Assembly: GCF_017347605.1 (NCBI RefSeq)
Contig: NZ_AP024484.1
Coordinates: forward strand, 1-64,000
DNA length: 64,000 bases
Source: Prevotella herbatica
Lineage (GTDB): Bacteria; Bacteroidota; Bacteroidia; Bacteroidales; Bacteroidaceae
Direction: 5' to 3'
The translations under genes and the position numbers were made by a program. Shown one piece after another: positions 47,295 through 56,645 of this stretch. The first letter of the stretch is position 1. Each line of letters opens with the position of its first letter. The notes under the pieces were generated by a model. That model saw nothing but the letters and a program-made list of their open reading frames with translations, was not told the origin of the DNA and made no database searches.

Positions 47295-48614
47295 ATGAAG
47301 GTAATGAAATTTGGAGGTACTTCTGTCGGATCACCTGAACGCATGAAGAGTGTAGCCTCTCTCGTAACGGAATCAGGTGAACCTACATTTATCGTTCTTT
47401 CAGCCATGAGTGGAACAACTAATTCTTTGGTTGAGATTTCTGACTATCTGTACAAGAAAAATCCAGACGGTGCTAACGAGATTATAAATAAGCTCGAAAC
47501 TAAATATATGCAACATGTAGAGGAAGTTTACTCTACAGATGAATATAAGCAAAAGACTAAAGACTTCCTCCATGGAGAGTTTGAATATCTTCGCTCTTTT
47601 ACTAAAGACCTTTTCACAAGCTTTGAAGAAAAGAGCATTGTTGCTCAAGGCGAAATAATGAGCACCAATATGGTTGTGAATTACCTTCAAGAAACTGGTG
47701 TTAAGGCTGTTCTGCTTAATGCACTTGACTTCATGCGTACTGATAAGAATGCAGAGCCTGATCCTCAATATATTAAAGATAAGTTAGCTGATGTTATGAA
47801 AGATAACGAAGGCAACCAGATTTATATTACTCAAGGCTTTATATGTCGCAACGCTTACGGAGAGGTAGACAACTTGCAACGAGGAGGTAGTGACTATACA
47901 GCTTCTCTTATCGGTGCAGCCCTACCTGCAGATGAAATACAGATTTGGACAGATATTGATGGCATGCACAACAATGATCCTAGAATCGTAGATAAGACAG
48001 AAGCTCTTCGCCAACTTAATTTCGAAGAAGCTGCCGAACTTGCTTATTTCGGTGCTAAGATTCTTCATCCTACATGCGTGCAACCTGCTAAATATTCAGG
48101 TATTCCTGTTAGATTGAAGAATACGATGGATCCACAGGCTGAAGGCACGATTATTGACAACGTAATCGTAAAAGGTAAAATCAAAGCTGTTGCAGCTAAA
48201 GACAATATCACAGCTGTAAAGATTAAGAGTAGTCGCATGCTATTGGCAACAGGCTTCTTACGTAAGGTATTCGAAATTTTCGAAAGTTACCAGACTCCTA
48301 TCGATATGATAGCTACTAGTGAAGTTGGCGTTTCTATGAGCATCGACAACCAAACTCACCTTAACGAGATTGTTGATGAACTTAAAAAATACGGAACTGT
48401 AACTGTTGACAGCGATATGTGTATTATCTGCGTTGTAGGAGACCTTGATTGGAGTAACCTTGGATTCGAAACTTTGGCTCTTGACGCAATGAAGAGTATT
48501 CCTGTAAGAATGATTTCTTACGGTGGAAGCAATTACAACATATCATTCCTTATTCGTGAGGCTGACAAGAAGCGTGCACTTCAAAATCTAAGCGACGTAC
48601 TTTTCAATAAATAA
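47295..48614 (+). CDS. lysC: Aspartate kinase
   Basis: 439-residue monofunctional aspartokinase, the first step of the lysine/threonine/methionine branch. KVMKFGGTSVGSPERM at the start, LQRGGSDYTASLIGAAL and IQIWTDIDGMHNNDPRI identify the catalytic domain; two ACT domains follow from about residue 300, expected to bind feedback inhibitors. lysA follows 47 bases later, which suggests a lysine pair. Confidence 0.95.
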   Translation: MKVMKFGGTSVGSPERMKSVASLVTESGEPTFIVLSAMSGTTNSLVEISDYLYKKNPDGANEIINKLETKYMQHVEEVYSTDEYKQKTKDFLHGEFEYLRSFTKDLFTSFEEKSIVAQGEIMSTNMVVNYLQETGVKAVLLNALDFMRTDKNAEPDPQYIKDKLADVMKDNEGNQIYITQGFICRNAYGEVDNLQRGGSDYTASLIGAALPADEIQIWTDIDGMHNNDPRIVDKTEALRQLNFEEAAELAYFGAKILHPTCVQPAKYSGIPVRLKNTMDPQAEGTIIDNVIVKGKIKAVAAKDNITAVKIKSSRMLLATGFLRKVFEIFESYQTPIDMIATSEVGVSMSIDNQTHLNEIVDELKKYGTVTVDSDMCIICVVGDLDWSNLGFETLALDAMKSIPVRMISYGGSNYNISFLIREADKKRALQNLSDVLFNK

Positions 48615-48661
48615 GTAATATAAACACATTACACAACACGCACACCGAAAATACGACAAAG

Positions 48662-49819
48662 ATGAAAGGTAAATTTAATATAGATAAATTTCAGGGAATA
48701 CGGACACCCTTCTATTATTATGACACGAATCTGTTGCGACAGACTCTTGCATCTATAAATATGGAAGCTGGCAAACACGAGAACTTTATTGTGCATTATG
48801 CTATAAAAGCGAATGCCAATCCTAAGGTTCTTAATATAATATGTCAATCAGGGCTTGGTGCAGACTGCGTTAGTGGTGGAGAGATCAAGGCTTCTATTGA
48901 AGCTGGATTCCCTACAAGCAAGATTGTCTATGCCGGTGTTGGAAAAAGCGACTGGGAAATCAATCTCGGACTAGACAAGGATATCTTCTGCTTCAATGTT
49001 GAGAGTATTCCTGAACTAGAAGTCATAAATGAACTTGCTGGAAATAAAGGTAAGATTGCAAAGATAGCCTTTCGCATAAATCCTGATGTTGGCGCACATA
49101 CACATGCTAACATTACTACCGGTCTGGCTGAAAACAAGTTTGGTATCGCCATGCGTGATATGGAAAACGTCATTGAAGAGGCTTCTAAAATGAAGAATGT
49201 AAAGTTCATAGGTCTGCATTTCCATATTGGAAGTCAGATTCTGAACATGAATGATTTCATTTCATTGTGCAATAGGATAAACGAACTTCAAGATCAACTT
49301 GAGGGTCATCACATTAAAGTGGAAAATATCAATGTAGGTGGTGGACTTGGTATAAGTTATGATCATCCAAACAGAGAGCCGATTCCTGATTTCAAGTCTT
49401 ATTTCGATACATACGCACGCCATCTCAAACTTCGTAATGGTCAAAAGCTACATTTTGAACTTGGTCGTGCTGTTGTGGCACAATGTGGAAGTCTAATCAC
49501 CAAGACCCTATATATAAAGCAAGGAAGCGTGAAACAATTTGCTATTGTAGACGCTGGCATGACAGACCTCATACGTCCTGCTTTGTATCAAGCATATCAT
49601 AAAATAGAGAACATCAGCAGTGATGAGCCAAATGAGACTTATGATGTTGTTGGACCTATTTGTGAGTCAAGTGATGTTTTTGCTAAGGCTATAGACCTGA
49701 ATAAAACAAAACGTGGTGATCTTCTGGCTTTAAGAAGTGCAGGAGCTTACGGAGAGATTATGGCTAGTCAATATAACTGCCGTCAACTCCCTAAAGGATA
49801 TATAACAGAGGAACTATAA
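48662..49819 (+). CDS. lysA: Diaminopimelate decarboxylase
   Basis: 385-residue PLP enzyme producing lysine from meso-diaminopimelate. The PLP lysine is in VHYAIKANANP, the HIGSQI stretch (FIGLHFHIGSQI) and the glycine-rich phosphate loop NVGGGLGISY follow, then ELGRAVVAQCG and GPICESSDVF (catalytic cysteine). Family and function are secure. Confidence 0.95.
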   Translation: MKGKFNIDKFQGIRTPFYYYDTNLLRQTLASINMEAGKHENFIVHYAIKANANPKVLNIICQSGLGADCVSGGEIKASIEAGFPTSKIVYAGVGKSDWEINLGLDKDIFCFNVESIPELEVINELAGNKGKIAKIAFRINPDVGAHTHANITTGLAENKFGIAMRDMENVIEEASKMKNVKFIGLHFHIGSQILNMNDFISLCNRINELQDQLEGHHIKVENINVGGGLGISYDHPNREPIPDFKSYFDTYARHLKLRNGQKLHFELGRAVVAQCGSLITKTLYIKQGSVKQFAIVDAGMTDLIRPALYQAYHKIENISSDEPNETYDVVGPICESSDVFAKAIDLNKTKRGDLLALRSAGAYGEIMASQYNCRQLPKGYITEEL

Positions 49820-49852
49820 ACGTTCCCAGAATATTGTTACGGGAAAAATTTT

Positions 49853-51007
49853 ATGATAATAGATCAATTAACAATAATATTAGGAATAATCGTAATCTTG
49901 CTGGCAATAGTAGCATCGCTGGCAAGTCCCTTTTTGCATAGAATAAAAATATACGAATCAGAAAATAACGAGAATGACATTAATGACAATCCTATTCCTG
50001 TCAGCATTATCATTCCCACACATGATGACTCTACAGACTTACAACGCAATCTTCCTGCATTTCTAAATCAAGATTATAAAGGCGATTTCAAAATTATCGT
50101 GATTGCCGACAGGAACGACAGGGAAACAGAAGACTTGATGAACAGGCTTATACCTGAAAACAAGAATCTTTATGCTACATATCTTCCTGAATCATCACGC
50201 TACATGAGCAGAAAGAAATTAGCGATCACTATCGGAGTAAAAGCCGCTAAGACAGATTGGATTATCGTTACTGATCCTTGCTGTAAACCTCTTGATGAAA
50301 AGTGGCTTTCTTCTTTCACAGAGAACATGAAGCCTGGAACTGATTTCGTAATGGGATATACATCTCTTGACAACAACACACGAAAATTTTGGAGATTTGA
50401 ACATGCTTTGATTGCAAACAATAGACTTTATAGTGCGCAAAAAGGAAAGGCTTGGGCTACAAACTGCCAGAACATTGCATTCCATAAGCAACAGTTCATG
50501 AATGAAGAAGGATTCAGAGGTAACCTACAATTACTTAGAGGTGAATACGACTTTTTGGTAAACAAATATGCTAAGGATATGAATACAACTGTTGATGCAC
50601 GCAGGAGCTCATGGCTATATGAAGATGAACCTACGAGAAAGACATGGCACAATAAAAGCATATATTTCAGGGCTTCACGTAGTCTGCTTATGGGGCATAA
50701 AGGAAATCGTATATATATGTTTTTCTGCAACATGATGCTTCACTTGAGTCTTATCGTTTCTTTAACTGCTATCGTTTATTCTGTAATTCAACAAAATTGG
50801 ATATTAACAGGCGCAAGTGGTTTATCATTGTTATTGTTAATAATAACAAGAACAATATTTGCAAACAGAGCTATTAAGCAACTTGACGAAGATATTCCGG
50901 CTGGCATAATGTTTTTCTCTGAACTTAAACTGGCATGGAACAACATTAGATATAAGATTAGTTATATACATGCTGATAAGAACGACTTCACAAGTCATAA
51001 ACTTTAA
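49853..51007 (+). CDS. Membrane-bound family 2 glycosyltransferase
   Basis: 384-residue GT2 enzyme with an N-terminal membrane segment (residues 5-28), a cytoplasmic catalytic domain (VSIIIPTHDDSTDLQRNL; IIVTDPCCKPLDEKWL) and two C-terminal membrane segments near 288-335. The usual DxD is DPC here, a variant known in some GT2 proteins. An acceptor-site LLRGEYDFLVNKYA region and a conserved RSSWLYEDEP follow. The sugar and acceptor are unknown. It follows lysA after 33 bases and precedes an unknown gene. Confidence 0.85.
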   Translation: MIIDQLTIILGIIVILLAIVASLASPFLHRIKIYESENNENDINDNPIPVSIIIPTHDDSTDLQRNLPAFLNQDYKGDFKIIVIADRNDRETEDLMNRLIPENKNLYATYLPESSRYMSRKKLAITIGVKAAKTDWIIVTDPCCKPLDEKWLSSFTENMKPGTDFVMGYTSLDNNTRKFWRFEHALIANNRLYSAQKGKAWATNCQNIAFHKQQFMNEEGFRGNLQLLRGEYDFLVNKYAKDMNTTVDARRSSWLYEDEPTRKTWHNKSIYFRASRSLLMGHKGNRIYMFFCNMMLHLSLIVSLTAIVYSVIQQNWILTGASGLSLLLLIITRTIFANRAIKQLDEDIPAGIMFFSELKLAWNNIRYKISYIHADKNDFTSHKL

Positions 51008-51021
51008 TTCGTTATTCAAAC

Positions 51022-51801
51022 ATGCGCATAAGGATTGAAAATTCTAACATAAGTGACAACAGTGCACAAATGGCTTTCTTTAATTGTTTGAAGAAAGCCA
51101 TTGAAGATAATGGTATGGTTATTACAGATAAGAATGACTATGACATACTCCATACTGTAGGCGCTCCTACGCAGACTATTATATCTAATATGCGCAATGC
51201 CAGAAGAAGGCTTATCCCAATAGTTTATTCTCCACTTGCCACGATTTCCCCATGGAACAGTTCATATTATGAAAAGTTTATAATAAAAAGCGGGTTCATA
51301 CATGCTGTAGGGGAAAACGAACAAAAGTATCTTCAAGAAAAATATAAAGGTACTAACGTTATTTTGATTAAAAATCCTGAAGTTACTCATGATATTTCAC
51401 AGACGTTATTCAATGCTAATTTCAAGCAACTGTATGATGAGGTTATTATTAAACATGAAGAAGCTGTAAAGGATAATATCGCTAAGAGAATAGAAAAACT
51501 TAAAAATGATGTACAAGACGATGTTCTGAAAGACGTATTAAAGGGTTGTCTGTATATGAGATACAGATATCACAGGCGGCAGATTGCCCAAAAAGAACTT
51601 GAAGATTTCAGCACCTTACTGATAAAATCTGATTATGATGAGGATAAGATGGCTGAAATTCTGGATAGGCTTAAAATATACGATTTTGTGGAAAGTCTTG
51701 AAAAGGTCATGGAAGAAAAAGCACAACTCACAGAAGGATTCATGCCTATTATGGCTATAGATAATAGTTTAACCAAGAAAATTAAAAATACTATATTATG
51801 A
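51022..51801 (+). CDS. Protein of unknown function, possible glycosyltransferase-like
   Basis: 259-residue cytoplasmic protein. The first 110 residues look like the N-terminal Rossmann half of a GT-B glycosyltransferase (NDYDILHTVGAP, PIVYSPLATISPWNSSYYEK, IHAVGENEQKYL), but no C-terminal nucleotide-sugar domain follows; instead residues 125-259 are charged and helical, probably coiled coil. It overlaps the fbp start by four bases, so the two are translated together. I do not recognise the family. Confidence 0.7.
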   Translation: MRIRIENSNISDNSAQMAFFNCLKKAIEDNGMVITDKNDYDILHTVGAPTQTIISNMRNARRRLIPIVYSPLATISPWNSSYYEKFIIKSGFIHAVGENEQKYLQEKYKGTNVILIKNPEVTHDISQTLFNANFKQLYDEVIIKHEEAVKDNIAKRIEKLKNDVQDDVLKDVLKGCLYMRYRYHRRQIAQKELEDFSTLLIKSDYDEDKMAEILDRLKIYDFVESLEKVMEEKAQLTEGFMPIMAIDNSLTKKIKNTIL

Positions 51802-53804
51802 AGAAATACGATATCAAGAAAGACATGAGGTATTTGCAATTGTTGTCAAACACGTTTCCTACAATTGCGGATGCCAGTACGGAGATTATAAATCTTCAGG
51901 CTATACTTAATCTACCTAAGGGTACAGAGCATTTTCTTGCTGATATCCATGGTGAGTATGAAGCGTTTCAGCATGTATTGAAAAATGCTTCAGGAAATAT
52001 AAAACGAAAAGTCAACGAACTTTTCGGTAATACAGTTCGTGAACAGGAGAAAAGAGAACTTTGTTCGCTCATTTATTACCCAGAACAGAAACTTGAACTC
52101 GTAAAAGATGTGGAAAACGACATTAACGACTGGTATCACATTACACTTCATCAGTTGGTTGCTGTATGCCGTGTCGTATCAAGCAAGTACACTCGCTCAA
52201 AAGTAAGAAAATCGCTTCCTTCTGATTTCTCATATATTATACAAGAATTACTTCATGAACATACGGAGAATAATTCCAACAAGACTGCTTATGTAAATGT
52301 AATCGTTGATACGATTATATCAACAGGAAGAGCCGATGATTTTATAATCGCTATTTGCAATGTTATTCAGCGTCTTGCTATCGACGAGTTGCATATACTT
52401 GGCGACATCTATGACCGCGGTCCAGGTGCCCACATTATAATGGACACAATGGAACAATATCATAGTTGGGACATACAATGGGGTAATCATGATATACTAT
52501 GGATGGGTGCATGTGCTGGAAATAACGCATGCATGTGCAACGTGATACGTCTAAGTCTAAGATATGCCAACCTCACCACCCTAGAGGATGGATACGGAAT
52601 AAATCTTGTTCCACTTGCCACATTCGCTATGGATACTTATGATGATGATCCTTGCGAGGAATTCATGCCTAGACTTAGCGGTGGAGCTAAGCAAATGGAC
52701 GAAAAGACGATGAGGCTTACCGCACAAATGCACAAAGCTATCACAATAATACAATTTAAGGAAGAAGCTAGAATATTTGAAGCTCACCCAGAATGGAACA
52801 TGAAGGATAGACAACTCTATAAATTCATAGACTACGATAAAGGTACAATAATGCTTGACGGTAAAGAATACCAACTATCAAGCTGCTGTTTTCCAACTGT
52901 TGATCCTAAGCATCCGTGCAAACTTACTCCTGAAGAAAAAGTATTGATTGAAAAACTCCATCACTCTTTCCAAGTAAGTGAAAAACTTCATAAGCACATG
53001 CGTCTCATGCTACAGCATGGTTGTATGTATGCAATAAGAAATGACAATCTACTCTTCCATGCCTCTATCCCACTCAATGAGGACGGCAGTTTAAAAGAAG
53101 TAGCCATCACCCCTAATATGGTTTGTAAAGGTCGTGAACTGTTTCATCAAACAGGAATGCTAATACGATCAGCCTTTCAGGATGACACAGCTACAGACGA
53201 GAAACAATATGCCATAGACTATTTCATTTATCTATGGTGCGGTCCAAACAGTCCGTTATTTGATAAGAGTAAAATGGCAACTTTCGAGCGTTACTTCATT
53301 GCCGACAAAGATACTCATAAGGAGGAAAAAGGCAATTATTTCAAACTAAGGGATAATGCTGAGATTGTTGATAATATTCTTGACGCATTTGGTGTGAAGG
53401 GTCCAAACAGACATATCATCAACGGTCATGTCCCGGTACATGTAATGAATGGAGAAAATCCTATCAAGGCAGACGGAAAACTAATGGTCATTGATGGTGG
53501 GTTCTCACAGGCTTATCACAAGGAAACAGGCATTGCCGGTTATACTCTTGTTTATCATAGCCGTGGCTTTCAACTAGTTCAGCATGAACCATTCACGAGT
53601 GCTGCCGATGCAATTCAACGAGGAACTGATATCAAGTCAACAATACAGATTGTTGAAATGAGCAGTCATCGTATGCTTGTTGCCAATACAGACAAGGGCT
53701 GCGAAATAAAGAAACAAATTGATGACCTAGAAGAATTACTCTATGCTTACCGTCATGGCATGATTAGTGAGCAAGATGAGAGAAAAGGATTTATTGACGA
53801 CTAA
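51798..53804 (+). CDS. fbp: Class III fructose-1,6-bisphosphatase
   Basis: 668-residue gluconeogenic phosphatase of the Firmicutes/Bacteroidetes class III, with a metallophosphatase core: FLADIHGEYEAF, ILGDIYDRGPGAH, QWGNHDILWMGA and the later IINGHVPVHVMNGENPI. Unrelated in fold to E. coli Fbp. The length matches the class. It is coupled to the preceding unknown gene. Confidence 0.95.
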   Translation: MKKYDIKKDMRYLQLLSNTFPTIADASTEIINLQAILNLPKGTEHFLADIHGEYEAFQHVLKNASGNIKRKVNELFGNTVREQEKRELCSLIYYPEQKLELVKDVENDINDWYHITLHQLVAVCRVVSSKYTRSKVRKSLPSDFSYIIQELLHEHTENNSNKTAYVNVIVDTIISTGRADDFIIAICNVIQRLAIDELHILGDIYDRGPGAHIIMDTMEQYHSWDIQWGNHDILWMGACAGNNACMCNVIRLSLRYANLTTLEDGYGINLVPLATFAMDTYDDDPCEEFMPRLSGGAKQMDEKTMRLTAQMHKAITIIQFKEEARIFEAHPEWNMKDRQLYKFIDYDKGTIMLDGKEYQLSSCCFPTVDPKHPCKLTPEEKVLIEKLHHSFQVSEKLHKHMRLMLQHGCMYAIRNDNLLFHASIPLNEDGSLKEVAITPNMVCKGRELFHQTGMLIRSAFQDDTATDEKQYAIDYFIYLWCGPNSPLFDKSKMATFERYFIADKDTHKEEKGNYFKLRDNAEIVDNILDAFGVKGPNRHIINGHVPVHVMNGENPIKADGKLMVIDGGFSQAYHKETGIAGYTLVYHSRGFQLVQHEPFTSAADAIQRGTDIKSTIQIVEMSSHRMLVANTDKGCEIKKQIDDLEELLYAYRHGMISEQDERKGFIDD

Positions 53805-53817
53805 TAATCAACGATAA

Positions 53818-53847
53818 TGCAGTGTCAATTAAGAAGTTGACACTGCA
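53818..53847 (+). terminator. Hairpin after fbp
   Basis: TGCAGTGTCAA and TTGACACTGCA form a perfect 11-bp stem with an 8-base loop. No T run follows, so termination or mRNA-end protection is possible but unproven. Confidence 0.55.
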
Positions 53848-53870
53848 CTAATAATAAACGAACATTTACC

Positions 53871-54395
53871 ATGATGAAGAAAACCATTTTATCTTTACTA
53901 ATCACTCTCTGCCCTATTCTAACTTTTGCAAGTGATTATATCTATTTAGAATCATCTGATTCAGATAATACAACAGACGAATATAGTGATTCTATTGTTC
54001 CAAATCCTATTGATGAAGATATATCAAACCTCAATAGCAATCAAATAAATAAAAAAACATCTCTCAATGAAAAAAAAGATAGAGATGAAAATATTTATGA
54101 TGTTGTAGAACAAATGCCTTCTTTTCAAGGTGGAGCTGTAGCTCTTATGTCTTACATAAACAAAACACTAAAATTTCCTGCTGAAGACTGTGGACAAGGC
54201 CGAGTTATAGTATCATTTGTTGTAGAAAAGGATGGTAGTATTACAAATGCGATTGTAACAAGATCAGTTGATCCAGCTTTTGATAGAGAGGCATTAAAAA
54301 TTATAAATAGTATGCCAAAATGGATTCCTGGCAAAAAAAATGGTCGTAATGTAAGAGTTAGATTTAATGTACCTGTACAATTCAAATTGCAGTAA
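53871..54395 (+). CDS. TonB C-terminal domain protein
   Basis: 174-residue exported protein with a signal peptide (MMKKTILSLLITLCPILTFA) and a TonB C-terminal domain at about 80-174 (MPSFQGGAVALMSYINKTL; GRVIVSFVVEKDGSITNAIV; AFDREALKIINSMPKWIPGK). The linker is acidic and Ser/Asn-rich. It lacks the membrane anchor and proline-rich spacer of classical TonB, so it may be a periplasmic adaptor of the kind common in Bacteroidales. Confidence 0.85.
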   Translation: MMKKTILSLLITLCPILTFASDYIYLESSDSDNTTDEYSDSIVPNPIDEDISNLNSNQINKKTSLNEKKDRDENIYDVVEQMPSFQGGAVALMSYINKTLKFPAEDCGQGRVIVSFVVEKDGSITNAIVTRSVDPAFDREALKIINSMPKWIPGKKNGRNVRVRFNVPVQFKLQ

Positions 54396-54587
54396 ACACG
54401 TTATTATTCACACTCCCAAAAGTAACATATTCTATTTTTATTCTCTCACTGATCTCGCTGATTCACGAAGACATTTTCCTTTGCATGTAACCACACTATC
54501 TGATAGAGCAGATTCATTTCCAGACAACTGCATGCTCATCGAAAGTTTAGTGGACAGTAATAGATAAGAATTGTGAAAACACAAATT

Positions 54588-56597
54588 TTACTTTATCCCC
54601 TTTCCATATAGTATACGTGTCTGTTCAGCAGTGATGTTACATATATATATTACATGACTATTTGCTACAAGCTCTCCCTTATTAAACTTTCGCTTTTTAT
54701 CATTATATAACGGATAAAGTTTTGCTGTCAATATAGAATTATTATTGGTAATATCCCCAAAAGCCATAGTAGATTGGTCGGGAGTTATCACACTTAAGCA
54801 ATTATCTATATTCACCCATCCAGTATTCATTATGCGCAATCCAGCCCCATCAGTATCAAAGCTATCATTTTCGGTCACAAAATGACGTGATGTAGCGGTA
54901 AAAGGATCCATGCTTATAGCCAAAAGTCCAGAAAAATCTCCTACAATTTCAACATCTCGCAATGCTATTATACTATCCGAAAAGACAATTTTATTATACT
55001 TTGTTGATATAATATTAAATTTATGACATAAGCTACTATCATTGGTCAACAGCTCACCTCTATAATTCCACCCTCTTCCGTCATTAGGAATATTCACAGT
55101 TCCATCATTTAAAGGAATAGCATTTGTATTGCGTTTATCAACATTTAACCAACCGATAAAATTACCGGTATTATGTGCTGTGAATGGAACAACAATATTA
55201 TTATGTGCACTATCAAAAGGAGCGAAATATCCAGTATAACTATGTTTTCCATTACTCCAACTAAAACATGAAAAAGAAGAATTTCCATAAGAGCAAACGA
55301 TATTTTGATTTGGGAAATACTTGCTCTTTGCCTTTCCAAAATCAGCCCACCAAAGATCTTCTTTCAAATCAACATTACCAACAGGAAAGCAATGATGCAT
55401 AAGCCAAGTCATCATCAATCTATGAGCCTCGACCCCCATACGACGTGCTCCAACATCAGCACGGAGAAGATACGACCCGTCAGAAGTAGTCTGCTGTCGG
55501 CGTAATATCTGGTTTAACGCTTTAGTTTCAAGAGCCAATGCATTGACATTATTATCAGGCAACATGCAAGCTAGTGTAGAATATGATGTTATCTGATCAT
55601 AAAGAAACATACTCCAGTCATTACCATTCGGCATTGCTTGTTCGCCATCACGCAGACTGAACCAATTTAAGACTTCATCATTTACTTTCTGACAATTATG
55701 TAACAAAGCGTTACTATGCCATTTCTGTTTTTTACCTTGAAACAATCTCAATGCCAGAGCAGCCTCACCCAATTCCTGAATTACAACATTTTGATAACTA
55801 GTATGAAAGAAACCATGATTCTGTAATGTATAATCATTATACAGATTCTGTCCACGGTATAAATCTTTTACTCTAGTTTGGTCATAATTAGGATCAATAA
55901 CTGTATTATCAAGCGAATCTGAAGAATGAGAATAGCTATTTATCGCGAACTCACGCATACGTTTAAACCATCGCGGTGCAAGTGCGTCATTAGGAAAGAG
56001 TCCTAACGTGGCAGCCAACACGTCTACTTCCCATCCATTTTCTTCTGCTTTCGTATCACCTATATATCCTGTTGGAATATTGCGTTCAAGTTCATAATTG
56101 CATTCTGCTGTCAACAGCTTATACACATTATCTCTTTCAGATTTAGAAAGATCATCCCACTGAAAAAATGCAGAATAAGCAACCGACATAGCCCAAAGAG
56201 AGCTTTCCCATTGGTAATCATTTTTAGATACTGAGCCCCAATACTTTCCATCATGACAAAATTTCAATCTTACCGCCTTGTGGGTTGAGAGTGCATAATC
56301 CAAAGATCGTCTTGCCATACTTTTCAATTCTGGGGATGATTCATGACCATATCTGCACAAAAAAGCAGAAATCATAGACAAATCAGCGTTAGTGCGCACA
56401 CCTTTTTCATCGCTAGCCATGGTGTTTTCACCTTTAAATACGCCATTATCTTGATCAAAATCTGCACGTAAATATCTACTAAAATCTAACAATGAATTGA
56501 TTATGTCAGACTTCAATCGATTTTCGTCGACAAATCTATTATTTGCACCCAATATGAGTGGCAAAAAAAGCAGTAGTATAATTAAATTTCTTTTCAT
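54588..56597 (-). CDS. Secreted DUF2264-like (alpha/alpha toroid) protein
   Basis: 669-residue protein with a signal peptide (MKRNLIILLLFLPLILG). The N-terminal 430 residues have the helical repeats of DUF2264-type/toroid glycan-acting proteins (WESSLWAMSVAYSAFFQWDD, GWEVDVLAATLGLFPNDALA, YTLQNHGFFHTSYQN), and the rest is beta-rich, as in polysaccharide lyases and heparinase-like enzymes. No active site can be confirmed. I chose the ATG at 56597 over an ATG eight codons earlier because it leads into the signal peptide and lies downstream of the promoter. A glycan-degrading role is inference. Confidence 0.65.
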   Translation of the reverse strand: MKRNLIILLLFLPLILGANNRFVDENRLKSDIINSLLDFSRYLRADFDQDNGVFKGENTMASDEKGVRTNADLSMISAFLCRYGHESSPELKSMARRSLDYALSTHKAVRLKFCHDGKYWGSVSKNDYQWESSLWAMSVAYSAFFQWDDLSKSERDNVYKLLTAECNYELERNIPTGYIGDTKAEENGWEVDVLAATLGLFPNDALAPRWFKRMREFAINSYSHSSDSLDNTVIDPNYDQTRVKDLYRGQNLYNDYTLQNHGFFHTSYQNVVIQELGEAALALRLFQGKKQKWHSNALLHNCQKVNDEVLNWFSLRDGEQAMPNGNDWSMFLYDQITSYSTLACMLPDNNVNALALETKALNQILRRQQTTSDGSYLLRADVGARRMGVEAHRLMMTWLMHHCFPVGNVDLKEDLWWADFGKAKSKYFPNQNIVCSYGNSSFSCFSWSNGKHSYTGYFAPFDSAHNNIVVPFTAHNTGNFIGWLNVDKRNTNAIPLNDGTVNIPNDGRGWNYRGELLTNDSSLCHKFNIISTKYNKIVFSDSIIALRDVEIVGDFSGLLAISMDPFTATSRHFVTENDSFDTDGAGLRIMNTGWVNIDNCLSVITPDQSTMAFGDITNNNSILTAKLYPLYNDKKRKFNKGELVANSHVIYICNITAEQTRILYGKGIK

Positions 56598-56606
56598 ATA
56601 TTTATA

Positions 56607-56637
56607 TTGCAAAAGTAACATTTTATTTTTACCTTTG
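56607..56637 (+). promoter_or_regulatory. Promoter of the DUF3078 gene
   Basis: TTG (56607-56609), 20 bases, TACCTTTG (56630-56637), eight bases before the ATG. It is interlocked with the minus-strand promoter at 56610-56640. Confidence 0.7.
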
Positions 56638-56640
56638 CAA
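56610..56640 (-). promoter_or_regulatory. Promoter of the DUF2264-like gene
   Basis: Minus strand: TTG (56640-56638), 20 bases, TACTTTTG (56617-56610). It occupies almost the same bases as the + strand promoter. Confidence 0.65.
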
Positions 56641-56645
56641 GCGAT

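Noticed and set aside
54367..54567. 66-residue frame after the TonB-domain gene
   Set aside because: It overlaps the end of that gene, is of odd composition and looks like chance reading through.
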